Positions 48,036 through 57,122 of a stretch of 60,752 nucleotides of DNA are shown one piece after another. Position 1 is the first letter of the stretch, and every line of letters starts with the position of its first letter. The position numbers and the translations under genes were made by a program. The notes beneath the pieces are model-generated. The model did no database searches and was not told the DNA's origin. It saw only the letters and a program-made list of their open reading frames with translations. The DNA comes from Alistipes senegalensis (GTDB taxonomy: Bacteria > Pseudomonadota > Gammaproteobacteria > Burkholderiales > Burkholderiaceae_D): positions 1,234,346-1,295,097 of the forward strand of contig JAMPER010000001.1 in assembly GCA_023664945.1 (NCBI GenBank), in the 5' to 3' direction.

Positions 48036-49553
48036 TCAGCGCGCGCCAAATGAAAGCGGCAGCTGAGCACGCCCGGCCTCTTCAACCTCGGCAGGACGGG
48101 AAAGCCGTTCCATCTCAAGACGGTCCAGATAAGCAGGCGTGACATCACCGGTAATATAATTACCGTCAAAACAGGACGCTTCAAAATTCCGGATAGCCGG
48201 ATTGACATCCATAATGGATTGTTTCAGGGCATCCAGATCCTGATAAATCAGGGCATCCGCCGTCATTTCACGGCACACCTCCTCATCTGTCTTGCCATAG
48301 GCAACCAGTTCCTTTCTCGTCGGCATATCAATGCCATAAACATTCGGATATTTCACCGGCGGAGCTGCCGAAGCAAAAATAACGCGGGTTGCGCCTGCAT
48401 CCCGTGCCATCTGGACAATCTCATGGCTGGTCGTGCCCCGCACAATGGAATCATCCACCAAAAGAATGCTTTTCCCCTTGAACTCCGAACCAATGGCATT
48501 CAGTTTCTGCCGGACAGAACGCTTGCGGGTTGCCTGTCCCGGCATAATAAAAGTCCGCCCGATATAACGGTTCTTGATAAAGCCTTCGCGATATTCAATA
48601 TCCAGCTTCAGGGCAAGCTGGATTGCGGCAGGCCGGGAAGAATCCGGAATCGGCATCACCACATCAATCTCGCCGGATTTCACTTCCCGCCTGATCTTCT
48701 CTGCCAGATGCTCTCCCATCTTGAGGCGGGAGGCGTAAACCGAAACCCCGTCCATAAGAGAATCCGGTCGGGCCAGATAAACATATTCAAAAATACAGGG
48801 ATTCAGGCTGGGATTGTCGGCACACTGCCTGTGATACAAATGGCCGTCGTTATCAATGAACACCGCCTCCCCCGGCTCGATATCCCTTAAGAAACGAAAG
48901 CCCAGCCCCTCCAGCGCAACAGACTCGCTGGCCACCATATATTCAATGCCCTTCTCCGATTCGGCAAACCCCAGGCAAAGCGGCCGGATACCATACGGAT
49001 CACGAAAAGCCAGAATTCCCGCATCAATAATATGGGCTACAGCTGCATAAGCGCCCCTCACCCGCTTGTGCAGCACAGCCACCGCGCGAAACAGCGCATC
49101 AGGATCCAGCGAATAACCCGTTGTCGTATCTTCAATGGCGTGCGCCAGTACATTCAGCAACACCTCCGAATCCGAATTGGTATTGATATGGCGGCGGTCA
49201 TTCTTGAACATCTCAATCTTGAGCTGCTCGCAATTGGTCAGGTTGCCATTATGGGCAAACGTCATACCGAAAGGCGCATTCACATAAAAAGGCTGCGCCT
49301 CCTCCTCATTGGAAGCCGATCCTGCCGTAGGATAACGCACATGACCAATCCCGGAATTACCGGGCAGCGCCCGCATATTGCGGGTACGGAAAACATCCCT
49401 GACAAGGCCGTTTGCCTTGTACATGGCAAACTTGTTATGCGCGGAAGTCGCAATACCGGCCGCATCCTGGCCGCGGTGCTGCAGCAACAGCAACGCATCG
49501 TAAATCAGCTGATTGACCGGGGAATGGGAAACAATACCAATTATGCCGCACAT
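48036..49553 (-). CDS. purF: Amidophosphoribosyltransferase PurF
   Basis: First committed enzyme of purine synthesis, making phosphoribosylamine from PRPP and glutamine. The N-terminal Cys2 (MCGIIGIV) is the glutaminase nucleophile after Met removal, so no propeptide. The PRPP loop is ILLVDDSIVRGTT. The 505-residue length matches. The ribosome binding site is part of a small hairpin GGAG-CCTCC directly before the ATG. It is downstream of cvpA, the order seen in E. coli, where cvpA precedes purF. Confidence 0.97.
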   Translation of the reverse strand: MCGIIGIVSHSPVNQLIYDALLLLQHRGQDAAGIATSAHNKFAMYKANGLVRDVFRTRNMRALPGNSGIGHVRYPTAGSASNEEEAQPFYVNAPFGMTFAHNGNLTNCEQLKIEMFKNDRRHINTNSDSEVLLNVLAHAIEDTTTGYSLDPDALFRAVAVLHKRVRGAYAAVAHIIDAGILAFRDPYGIRPLCLGFAESEKGIEYMVASESVALEGLGFRFLRDIEPGEAVFIDNDGHLYHRQCADNPSLNPCIFEYVYLARPDSLMDGVSVYASRLKMGEHLAEKIRREVKSGEIDVVMPIPDSSRPAAIQLALKLDIEYREGFIKNRYIGRTFIMPGQATRKRSVRQKLNAIGSEFKGKSILLVDDSIVRGTTSHEIVQMARDAGATRVIFASAAPPVKYPNVYGIDMPTRKELVAYGKTDEEVCREMTADALIYQDLDALKQSIMDVNPAIRNFEASCFDGNYITGDVTPAYLDRLEMERLSRPAEVEEAGRAQLPLSFGAR

Positions 49554-49631
49554 CAGGAGGCTCCTTGCTCAAAACCGACTGTTGAAATCAAAATAGAACA
49601 ATTACCGTACTTCCGTCAAAATCCTGCCGTT

Positions 49632-50120
49632 TCAGTATGAAATACTCTCTGCCATGCCTGCCGGCAAAAAAGGCAGCGCCATCCTGGCAGCCTCTTCCGC
49701 ATAAGGACTCAACATCGCATTTTTCCAGAAAGGCTGCTGCGGAACAGCCGTCATGCCGCACAACAAAACCAGAACCAGACTGATCAACAGACCTCTGGCC
49801 AGCCCGAAAACACATCCCAAAAGCCGGTTCAAACCGGACAGGCCGCCAGCGCTCACCAATGCATCAACCGCCTTGGCAAGCAGCATCATGGCAATCCGCG
49901 CGGCAATAAACAGCACAATAAAAGCGACAATAAGGCGCAACGTAGCCCCCGGCAAGGCAGCCGGCAACATAGGCGCAAGCTTTACGCCATACATATTGGC
50001 AACAATAAAGGCAGCCACCCAGCCTGCCAGGGAGATAACTTCCCGCAAAAATCCCCGCGTGGTTCCGATAACAACCGAACACCCCAGCAAAAACAGCAGG
50101 ATATAATCAAAAGCCGTCAA
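49632..50120 (-). CDS. cvpA: CvpA family protein
   Basis: A 162-residue inner-membrane protein with about four hydrophobic helices (DYILLFLLGCSVVIG, VAAFIVANMY, LRLIVAFIVLFIAA, ARGLLISLVLVLLCG). CvpA is needed for colicin V production in E. coli and for envelope stress resistance; its molecular role is unclear. The gene lies between dedD and purF, the conserved order, and is cotranscribed with them. Confidence 0.93.
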   Translation of the reverse strand: MTAFDYILLFLLGCSVVIGTTRGFLREVISLAGWVAAFIVANMYGVKLAPMLPAALPGATLRLIVAFIVLFIAARIAMMLLAKAVDALVSAGGLSGLNRLLGCVFGLARGLLISLVLVLLCGMTAVPQQPFWKNAMLSPYAEEAARMALPFLPAGMAESISY

Positions 50121-50136
50121 ATCATTTCCGATCTTT

Positions 50137-50994
50137 TTAGTTAACCAGCGTGCATGGCAGCTTTAACTGGCTTAATTTGGCGCAGGTCTGGTTAACCTCC
50201 TTCCCGCCGGTCAAAGGCCCAATTCGTATCCGGATACGTTCTCCCCCTTCCTTGAGCGCCACCTTCTGGGTATAGGAAGTCAACCCTGCTTTTTTCAGCT
50301 TATCCTGCAAATCTTTCGCCTTGTCCGGCGAGGAAACCGCCGCCACCTGAATCACCACCTTTGCCTGCCCGCCAGGTTTGGAGGCAGCCTGTTGCTTGGC
50401 AATAATCTGGCCAATAGGATCCTCCCCCTTTTTGGCCGTTGCCGCTTTGGATTCCGGTTTTGCAGGCTCCCTGGATTCAGGCTTCGTAGTACGCGGCTCG
50501 GGTTTTGCAGCATCCTGCTTGGGCTGCTCCCTGCTATTATCTGCTGCCGGCCTGGCTGGAGGCATTTCAGCCGGTTTTGGCTTCGCCTCTTTCTTCTCGG
50601 GAAGAACCGGCGCTACCGGTTTGGCTGCCTCTTTGGCCGTATCAGGAACCGCTGTTTTTTCCTCCGTTTTTTTCTTTACCGGTTCCCGCGATACTGTCTG
50701 AGGCGGCTTATCACGCGATGGGATATCAACCATAATATCCTGTGACACCGTCTGCGGCTCCGATTCAAAAATCATGGGCAACACAATAATACCGGCAAGC
50801 GTAATCGTTACAGCGCCAACCAGGCGTCTTCTCGCCCGTTTTTTTTCAGGAAGAATCGGATCCTCTCCCTCTGGAGGGATCGCATTCTTTTGACGCACAG
50901 CCCCCTCCTGCGCAACGCTGTCCGCCCGAGCCTGCAAGCCGGTGCCTGCCGCTTCATCAGGCTTTTTCCGGCGAAAAAAGGAAAACAGGCTCAT
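50137..50994 (-). CDS. dedD: SPOR domain cell-division protein (DedD-like)
   Basis: A 285-residue bitopic inner-membrane protein. A basic N-terminal cytoplasmic segment, a transmembrane helix at about 54-74 (LVGAVTITLAGIIVLPMIFE), a long Lys/Pro/Glu/Ala-rich periplasmic linker, and a C-terminal SPOR domain (about 210-285; VVIQVAAVSSPDKAKDLQDKL). SPOR domains bind denuded septal glycans, which localises the protein at division sites. The ATG chosen follows the folC stop by four bases with GAGAG just upstream. Confidence 0.92.
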   Translation of the reverse strand: MSLFSFFRRKKPDEAAGTGLQARADSVAQEGAVRQKNAIPPEGEDPILPEKKRARRRLVGAVTITLAGIIVLPMIFESEPQTVSQDIMVDIPSRDKPPQTVSREPVKKKTEEKTAVPDTAKEAAKPVAPVLPEKKEAKPKPAEMPPARPAADNSREQPKQDAAKPEPRTTKPESREPAKPESKAATAKKGEDPIGQIIAKQQAASKPGGQAKVVIQVAAVSSPDKAKDLQDKLKKAGLTSYTQKVALKEGGERIRIRIGPLTGGKEVNQTCAKLSQLKLPCTLVN

Positions 50995-50998
50995 GCTC

Positions 50999-52291
50999 TC
51001 ACCGCACCATATCACAACCGGCCTGCCCCGACGGGGTAATACCGGCAACGACCCAGAAAGATCCGAAGGCCACTATTCTATCATCTTTGCCAGCCTGCAA
51101 CCTGGCTGCCGCCAGCGCATCCGCCGGCGTGTCAAAAAGCCGGATCCGGTCAGGAAAAACACCTGCCGCCAGCAACTTCTCCTTTAACAAGGCAGTTGTC
51201 GCCCCCCGAGATAAAGGAAGCCCCGTCAGATACCAGAAATCCACACCATCCTTAAACGGCGCAAGCACCCCGCCAATATCCTTGTCTGCCATCGCGCCAA
51301 ACACAGCATGCGTCAGGTGAAAATTTCCCATGCCGCGCAAATTCTCTGCCAGCACCGCTGCCGCATGGGGATTGTGCGCCACATCCGCAACAATCACCGG
51401 CACTTTTTGAAGCACCTGAAAACGGCCCGGCAAACACACGCCTGCCAGGCCGGCACGAACCGCCTTTTCATCAAAAGGCAGGCTACCCTGCATGGACTCA
51501 AGCACCATCAAAACATTGGCAGCATTTTTTACCTGGGTTTTCCCCTGCAAGCCAGGCAAATCCAGGCCGGTAAACCGGCGCCTGGGGCCGGTATAATCCC
51601 AGCATTTTCCCTTACAGGAAAAACAGTAATCCCTGCCCAGAATATGAAGGCGTGCGCCAACCTCACGCGCATACGCCAGCAGGGTCTGCGGCGGATCCTC
51701 ATCCCCATAAACAGCAATCTGCCCCGGCCGGAAAGTTCCTGCCTTTTCATATCCAATCAATTCGCGGGTATTTCCCAGGTAATCCACATGGTCGATATCC
51801 ACATTGGTCACGACTGCCGCCTGCGCATCAACCAGATTGACTGCATCCAGGCGCCCGCCCAACCCTACTTCCAGAATCACCACATCCAGCCCGGCATCCG
51901 CCAGAATCTGCATAATTGCCAGGGTCGTAAACTCAAAAAAAGTCAGCGGGACATCTCCGCGTGCCGCTTCCACCTGCCTGAAATACCGGACAATCGTTTC
52001 AGCAGAAACCGTTTTTCCGTCAATTCTCACCCGTTCTTCAAAATGATGGATATGGGGAGAACTGTACAAGCCGACCCGGTAGCCCGCCTGTTGCCATATC
52101 GCTTCCATCATGGCACAGGTAGACCCCTTCCCGTTGGTTCCGCCGACAATAACGACAGGACAGCCAAAACGGATCCCCAGGCGATCCTTGACAGTTTTTG
52201 CCCGCTCCAGGCCCATTTCAATATTTTTGGGATGAAGGCGCTCAACCGCCTCCAGCCAGTCAGCCAGACTGTCAGCATGAACAGGCATCAT
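50999..52291 (-). CDS. folC: Bifunctional dihydrofolate synthase / folylpolyglutamate synthase
   Basis: ATP-dependent ligase of the Mur family that adds glutamate to dihydropteroate and folate. The P-loop is GGTNGKGST, followed by LYSSPHIHHFEERVRI and the second nucleotide motif EVGLGGRLDA. The ATG at 52291 is chosen because GGAGGAA lies six bases upstream and yields 430 residues; earlier in-frame starts lack such a signal. The gene is between accD and dedD. Confidence 0.95.
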   Translation of the reverse strand: MMPVHADSLADWLEAVERLHPKNIEMGLERAKTVKDRLGIRFGCPVVIVGGTNGKGSTCAMMEAIWQQAGYRVGLYSSPHIHHFEERVRIDGKTVSAETIVRYFRQVEAARGDVPLTFFEFTTLAIMQILADAGLDVVILEVGLGGRLDAVNLVDAQAAVVTNVDIDHVDYLGNTRELIGYEKAGTFRPGQIAVYGDEDPPQTLLAYAREVGARLHILGRDYCFSCKGKCWDYTGPRRRFTGLDLPGLQGKTQVKNAANVLMVLESMQGSLPFDEKAVRAGLAGVCLPGRFQVLQKVPVIVADVAHNPHAAAVLAENLRGMGNFHLTHAVFGAMADKDIGGVLAPFKDGVDFWYLTGLPLSRGATTALLKEKLLAAGVFPDRIRLFDTPADALAAARLQAGKDDRIVAFGSFWVVAGITPSGQAGCDMVR

Positions 52292-52398
52292 CACCGCTTC
52301 CTCCATGAAACCGAAAAAAGCGCGCCTGCCCGGCAAAAATCCCTGTCAAGGCAGCCGAAAAACATAAAAAAACCTGCCATAAACCAAACAAAAACTTG

Positions 52399-53271
52399 TC
52401 AGGCTACCGCTTCAGCCGGCTGGTTTTGCAAAATAGCCAAAAGATGGGAAAGCTCATTGCGCATTTCCCGGCGGTCAACAATCCGGTCAATCGCCCCCTT
52501 TTGCAGGAGAAACTCTGCCCGCTGGAATCCCTCCGGTAATTTTTCCCTCACTGTATTCTCAATCACGCGCGGGCCGGCAAAGCCAATCAGAGCCTTCGGC
52601 TCGGCAATGACAACATCACCCATAAAGGCAAAAGAAGCCGAAACGCCCCCCATCGTCGGGTCAGTCAAAACCGAAATATAGGGCAGCCCTTTTTCTGCCA
52701 GTTTGGTCAGGATAGCGTTGGTCTTCGCCATCTGCATAAGTGAAAACAGGCCTTCCTGCATACGCGCCCCGCCGCTGGCAGTAATACAGATAAAAGGCAC
52801 GCGCTGGTCAATGGCCGTCTGTACGCCCCGGACAAACCGCTCACCCACAACAGACCCCATCGAACCGCCCATAAACTCAAACTCAAAACAGGCCACAACC
52901 ACCGGTAGCGTCTTGATTGCGCCTCCCATCACGATAAGCGCATCCGTCTCGCCGGTTGCCTCCAGGGCAGATTTCAGCCGTTCAGGATACTTTTTGCTGT
53001 CCTTAAATTTCAGGGCATCAAACGGCAAGGCATGGTGCCCCACCTCATAGCGCCCCTCCGCATCCAGCAGCACATCCAGCCGGTCGCGGGCACGAATCCG
53101 CATATGATGGCAACATTTCGGACAAACATGGGTATTCATTTCCAGATCTGTCCGGTATAAAACCGTCTCACAGGACGGGCACTTGACCCACAGTCCCTCA
53201 GGTATCGTCTTGCGGTTACTGGCCGCATGCGGCTGGATTCGCGGCGGCAGCAATTTGTCTAGCCAGCTCAT
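52399..53271 (-). CDS. accD: Acetyl-CoA carboxylase carboxyltransferase subunit beta
   Basis: Forms the carboxyltransferase with AccA in the first step of fatty-acid synthesis, moving CO2 from biotin to acetyl-CoA. The N-terminal zinc ribbon has C-x2-C ... C-x2-C (CPSCE and CPKC). The crotonase-fold part contains [14 protein letters not shown] and [16 protein letters not shown]. Length 290 matches. It lies between trpA and folC, as in other Burkholderiales. Confidence 0.97.
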   Translation of the reverse strand: MSWLDKLLPPRIQPHAASNRKTIPEGLWVKCPSCETVLYRTDLEMNTHVCPKCCHHMRIRARDRLDVLLDAEGRYEVGHHALPFDALKFKDSKKYPERLKSALEATGETDALIVMGGAIKTLPVVVACFEFEFMGGSMGSVVGERFVRGVQTAIDQRVPFICITASGGARMQEGLFSLMQMAKTNAILTKLAEKGLPYISVLTDPTMGGVSASFAFMGDVVIAEPKALIGFAGPRVIENTVREKLPEGFQRAEFLLQKGAIDRIVDRREMRNELSHLLAILQNQPAEAVA

Positions 53272-53417
53272 AACCTCTCCCGATTAACCTGCTTTTGGCA
53301 ACTGCCCAAAACAACAGGCTTTTTTCTTCGTCTGCGCCCGTCCCCCTTTCCGGTTGGCACGGGCAAATAATCCCTGGGCAGCATCATACTGTCTTGCGGC
53401 CATTTCGCCAACCGCAT

Positions 53418-54215
53418 TTACCTATCCAGCGCACGGCGGATAGAAGATACAAAAGATTCCAGGTCTTTCTCAGCCTGGTTCTTCCCGGCCTTTTCAAGCA
53501 CCTGCATCAACCTGCTGCCAATAATCACCCCATCGGCAAACTGGCCGACAGCCCTGGCTGTCTCCGCATCGCGAATGCCAAACCCCACACCGACAGGCAC
53601 AGAAACATGCTTTTTAATCCGGGGAATCGCCTGGGAAACCGCTTCCGTATCCAGGCTGGCAGAACCCGTCACCCCTTTTAGCGAAACATAGTAAACATAG
53701 CCTGAAGCCAGTTTCCCTACCTTTTCCATCCTCTCTTCCGTTGAGGTTGGCGCCAAAAGGAAAATAACGTCCATGCCGTTCGCCTGCATCAATGCGGCAA
53801 AATCCCCGCATTCTTCCGGCGGATAATCCACAATCAACACACCGTCAACACCGCAGAGGCCGGCCTCCTTCACAAACTTCTCCATGCCCATCCGCTCAAC
53901 CGGATTGGCATATCCCATCAGCACAACCGGCGTATCCGGATCATCCTGCCGGAAAGCCTGCACAAAACCAAGCACATCGCCCAGTCCGATACCGTTCTTC
54001 AGCGCTGCCTCCGACACCCGCTGAATAACCGGCCCGTCCGCCATAGGGTCGGAAAACGGCACACCAAGCTCAATCATATCCGCCCCGCCCCTGACCAAGG
54101 CATGCATCAGTGAAACCGTGCTGCCGGCATCGGGATAACCTGCCGTAATAAAGGGAATCAGCGCCTTTCTTCCCTGTTTTTGTAATGCGCCAAACCTATG
54201 CTGTATGCGTGACAT
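53418..54215 (-). CDS. trpA: Tryptophan synthase alpha subunit
   Basis: Cleaves indole-3-glycerol phosphate to indole, which tunnels to TrpB. The TIM barrel has the catalytic Glu in [17 protein letters not shown] and the catalytic Asp in [14 protein letters not shown]; the phosphate loop is [11 protein letters not shown]. The gene follows trpB by 50 bases, so the two subunits of the complex are made together. Confidence 0.97.
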   Translation of the reverse strand: MSRIQHRFGALQKQGRKALIPFITAGYPDAGSTVSLMHALVRGGADMIELGVPFSDPMADGPVIQRVSEAALKNGIGLGDVLGFVQAFRQDDPDTPVVLMGYANPVERMGMEKFVKEAGLCGVDGVLIVDYPPEECGDFAALMQANGMDVIFLLAPTSTEERMEKVGKLASGYVYYVSLKGVTGSASLDTEAVSQAIPRIKKHVSVPVGVGFGIRDAETARAVGQFADGVIIGSRLMQVLEKAGKNQAEKDLESFVSSIRRALDR

Positions 54216-54265
54216 AACGAATCCTTTCCACTGATTTCATAACAAGTAAATTTCATGCCATGAAA

Positions 54266-55510
54266 TCACCAATGGATACCGGCCCGCTCGGCAACCGTAT
54301 GCATATCCTTGTCCCCCCTGCCTGACAAATTAACCAGAATCACCTTATCCCGTCCCAAAGACGGCGCGATTTTGGCCGCATAGGCCAGCGCATGGCTCGA
54401 TTCAAGCGCCGGAATAATCCCTTCAATCCGGCAGCAGTCATGGAAAGCCTGCAACGCTTCCTCATCCGTTACAGAAACATACTGTGCCCGCCCGCTGTCC
54501 TTCAACGCGGCATGTTCCGGGCCCACCCCCGGATAATCCAGCCCGGCAGAAACAGAATGCGCCTCGCAAATCTGGCCGTTCTCATCCTGCAAAAGATACG
54601 TCCGGTTACCATGCAGCACCCCGGGAACACCGGCTGTCAAAGAAGCCGCGTGCCGCCCTGTCTCAATGCCATCACCTGCGGCCTCCACCCCGACCAGCCG
54701 GACATCCCCGTGGCCGATATAAGGATAAAAAATCCCCATGGCATTGGAACCGCCGCCGACACAGGCCACCACATAATCAGGCTGCCGTCCTGTCATCTCC
54801 GGCATCTGGACAAGACACTCCTCACCGATAACAGACTGAAAATCCCTCACCAGCATGGGATAAGGATGCGGTCCCGCAACCGTGCCCAGAATATAAAACG
54901 TATCCTCAACATGCGTCACCCAATCACGCATCGCCTCGTTTAGCGCATCCTTTAGCGTTCTGGAACCGGAATCAACCGGCACAACCGTCGCTCCCAGGAG
55001 CTTCATGCGGTACACATTCTGCGCCTGCCGCCTCACATCCTCGCTGCCCATATAAACCACACATTCCAGGCCAAAGCGTGCGCAAATCGTCGCTGTCGCC
55101 ACCCCATGCTGTCCAGCGCCCGTCTCGGCAATAATCCGCTTTTTGCCCATGTGCCTGGCCAAAAGCGCCTGGCCGATAACATTATTGATCTTGTGCGCGC
55201 CGGTATGGTTCAAATCTTCCCGCTTCAGGTAAATTTGCGCGCCGCCCAGCATCTCCGACCAGCGGGAGGCATGATAAACCGGGCTGGGACGCCCCACATA
55301 ATGCTTCAGCTCATAACGGAATGCCGCCAAAAAGTCTGGATCCTTCCTGAAACGCTCATAGGCAGCAGCAAGTTCACCCAACGCATGAATCAGCGTCTCG
55401 GACACAAAAACTCCGCCATAAGGGCCGAAATGCCCCTGCGCATCCGGCAAGGCATAAGCAGTATTGCGAAAAAGCGCGCGGCTGTCGCGCACCTCAACTT
55501 TATCTTCCAT
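54266..55510 (-). CDS. trpB: Tryptophan synthase beta subunit
   Basis: PLP enzyme that joins indole and serine to give tryptophan. The PLP-Lys motif is [10 protein letters not shown], the phosphate loop [10 protein letters not shown], and the region GRPSPVYHA is typical. Length 414, about 17 residues longer at the N-terminus than E. coli TrpB. It follows trpF by 67 bases. Together with trpF and trpA only the last steps of the pathway are present; trpE, D and C must be elsewhere. Confidence 0.97.
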   Translation of the reverse strand: MEDKVEVRDSRALFRNTAYALPDAQGHFGPYGGVFVSETLIHALGELAAAYERFRKDPDFLAAFRYELKHYVGRPSPVYHASRWSEMLGGAQIYLKREDLNHTGAHKINNVIGQALLARHMGKKRIIAETGAGQHGVATATICARFGLECVVYMGSEDVRRQAQNVYRMKLLGATVVPVDSGSRTLKDALNEAMRDWVTHVEDTFYILGTVAGPHPYPMLVRDFQSVIGEECLVQMPEMTGRQPDYVVACVGGGSNAMGIFYPYIGHGDVRLVGVEAAGDGIETGRHAASLTAGVPGVLHGNRTYLLQDENGQICEAHSVSAGLDYPGVGPEHAALKDSGRAQYVSVTDEEALQAFHDCCRIEGIIPALESSHALAYAAKIAPSLGRDKVILVNLSGRGDKDMHTVAERAGIHW

Positions 55511-55577
55511 GATTTTCTCTCATTATCCGGTAAATCCGCGCCCGCCCTGAAAAAGCGGGCAACACATCCAACCTTTG

Positions 55578-56243
55578 TCAGCCCACCAGGTCTGCCCCGT
55601 TGACAGCGCTAATAAAAGCGCGAATCAATCCGGCATCCTTGATACCCCGGCTGCGTTCAACACCGCTGCTGACATCAACCGCATAGGGCTGCACCCGGCC
55701 AATAGCGCCAGCGACATTTTGCACGCTCAAGCCACCACTCAAAACGACCCGATGCGCGATTTCTTTTGATACGAGAGACCAATTGAATACCTTTCCTGTG
55801 CCGCCGTAGGCATCCGAACGCGAATCCAGCAACAAACCGGAAAAGCGGTGAGTCGCGGCACGATACTGCTTTTCACATTGTACCAAATCCTGCGGAAGCG
55901 TATCAGCCCCCACCCGAAAAGCGCGAATAAACGGCAGCTGCGCCGCCTCCGCCACAGCAACACAGGTTTCCACCGCTTCATCGCCATGAAACTGCAACAG
56001 TGAAAGCCCTGCCGAACAAGCCGTCTCAACCACCTCTTCCTGAAGCGCGTTGACAAACAAGCCCACTTTCGTCACAAACGGCGGTACCGCCGCAATCAGC
56101 TCACGTGCTGTTTTCACCGTCACATAGCGCGGGCTTTTACGGTAAAAAACAAAACCGAGCGCATCCGCCCCGGCTTCTACCGCTGCCTTCACATCTTCCG
56201 GGCGGGTCAACCCGCAAATCTTGATCCGGGTACGGCCATTCAT
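55578..56243 (-). CDS. trpF: Phosphoribosylanthranilate isomerase
   Basis: Amadori isomerase that turns phosphoribosylanthranilate into CdRP, the third step of tryptophan synthesis. The TIM-barrel motifs are IKICGLTRPED (catalytic Cys), LGFVFYRKSPRYV and VDVSSGVERSRGIKD (catalytic Asp region), with LSGGLSVQNV for phosphate. It starts nine bases after truA and begins trpF-trpB-trpA. Confidence 0.96.
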   Translation of the reverse strand: MNGRTRIKICGLTRPEDVKAAVEAGADALGFVFYRKSPRYVTVKTARELIAAVPPFVTKVGLFVNALQEEVVETACSAGLSLLQFHGDEAVETCVAVAEAAQLPFIRAFRVGADTLPQDLVQCEKQYRAATHRFSGLLLDSRSDAYGGTGKVFNWSLVSKEIAHRVVLSGGLSVQNVAGAIGRVQPYAVDVSSGVERSRGIKDAGLIRAFISAVNGADLVG

Positions 56244-56252
56244 CTTGCCTCC

Positions 56253-57050
56253 TCAAGCGGCAGAAAACAAAGCAGAAAACACATTCCTGCCTGCCTGCGG
56301 CAGATTCCACTTCTCATCATATATCACCCTGGAGAGGTACAGGCCGTCCGGCATAAATGTCGGCGCTGCCTTTTTCCTGTCACATCCCAGCAAAAGCGTC
56401 CTCATCCAGCCGGGCGCATAATCCCCCTTGCCCACATAAACCAGCGAACCGACAATATTGCGCACCATATGGTGCAAAAAGGCATTCGCCTCAAAAGTAA
56501 AAACAAACAGGTCGCCCCGCTTTTCAATACCGATATGACGCATCACCTTGACAGGGGAAAGCGCCTGGCATTCTGCCGCCCGGAAAGCGGAAAAATCATG
56601 CTCCCCCAGCAAATGGCAGGCAGCTTCCTGCATGGATTCAAGCGAAAGCGGCCGGAAAACCCATCCCGCCCGTTTTTTCAACAAAGGCGAATTCACAGGG
56701 TGGTTATACAACACATACTGGTAACGCCTGGCAATGGCGCTCGCCCGTGCATGAAACCCCAAAGGCACATCACAGGCCCATCTCACGGCAACAGAACCAT
56801 CCAGAAAAGAATTCACCCCTCGCACCCAGGAAAAGGCAGGCCGATCAATATCCGTATCCAGATGCACCACCTGCTCGAGCGCATGAACCCCGGCATCCGT
56901 TCTTCCTGCGCAAGAAACCGGAATCCGGGTTTGTGTAAAACGGAAAATGGCTGCTTCCAGCTGATCCTGAACCGTATGCCCGTCCGGCTGCCTTTGCCAG
57001 CCCCGCCACTGGCTGCCATCATACTCAATGCCCAGCGCCATCCGTTTCAT
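56253..57050 (-). CDS. truA: tRNA pseudouridine synthase A
   Basis: Converts U38-U40 of tRNA anticodon arms to pseudouridine. The catalytic Asp is in CAGRTDAGVHALEQV and the RxxxY element occurs (RRYQYVLYN). N-terminal GIEYDGSQWRGWQRQ is the family start. Length 265 is typical. The gene lies between fimV and trpF, which is the usual Burkholderiales arrangement. Confidence 0.97.
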   Translation of the reverse strand: MKRMALGIEYDGSQWRGWQRQPDGHTVQDQLEAAIFRFTQTRIPVSCAGRTDAGVHALEQVVHLDTDIDRPAFSWVRGVNSFLDGSVAVRWACDVPLGFHARASAIARRYQYVLYNHPVNSPLLKKRAGWVFRPLSLESMQEAACHLLGEHDFSAFRAAECQALSPVKVMRHIGIEKRGDLFVFTFEANAFLHHMVRNIVGSLVYVGKGDYAPGWMRTLLLGCDRKKAAPTFMPDGLYLSRVIYDEKWNLPQAGRNVFSALFSAA

Positions 57051-57122
57051 ATCGTCCGCTACTCCGGAAACAAAAAACGGGTATGCCAGCGCCCTGCCAT
57101 ACCCCGTCTTTACCCGAAAACA

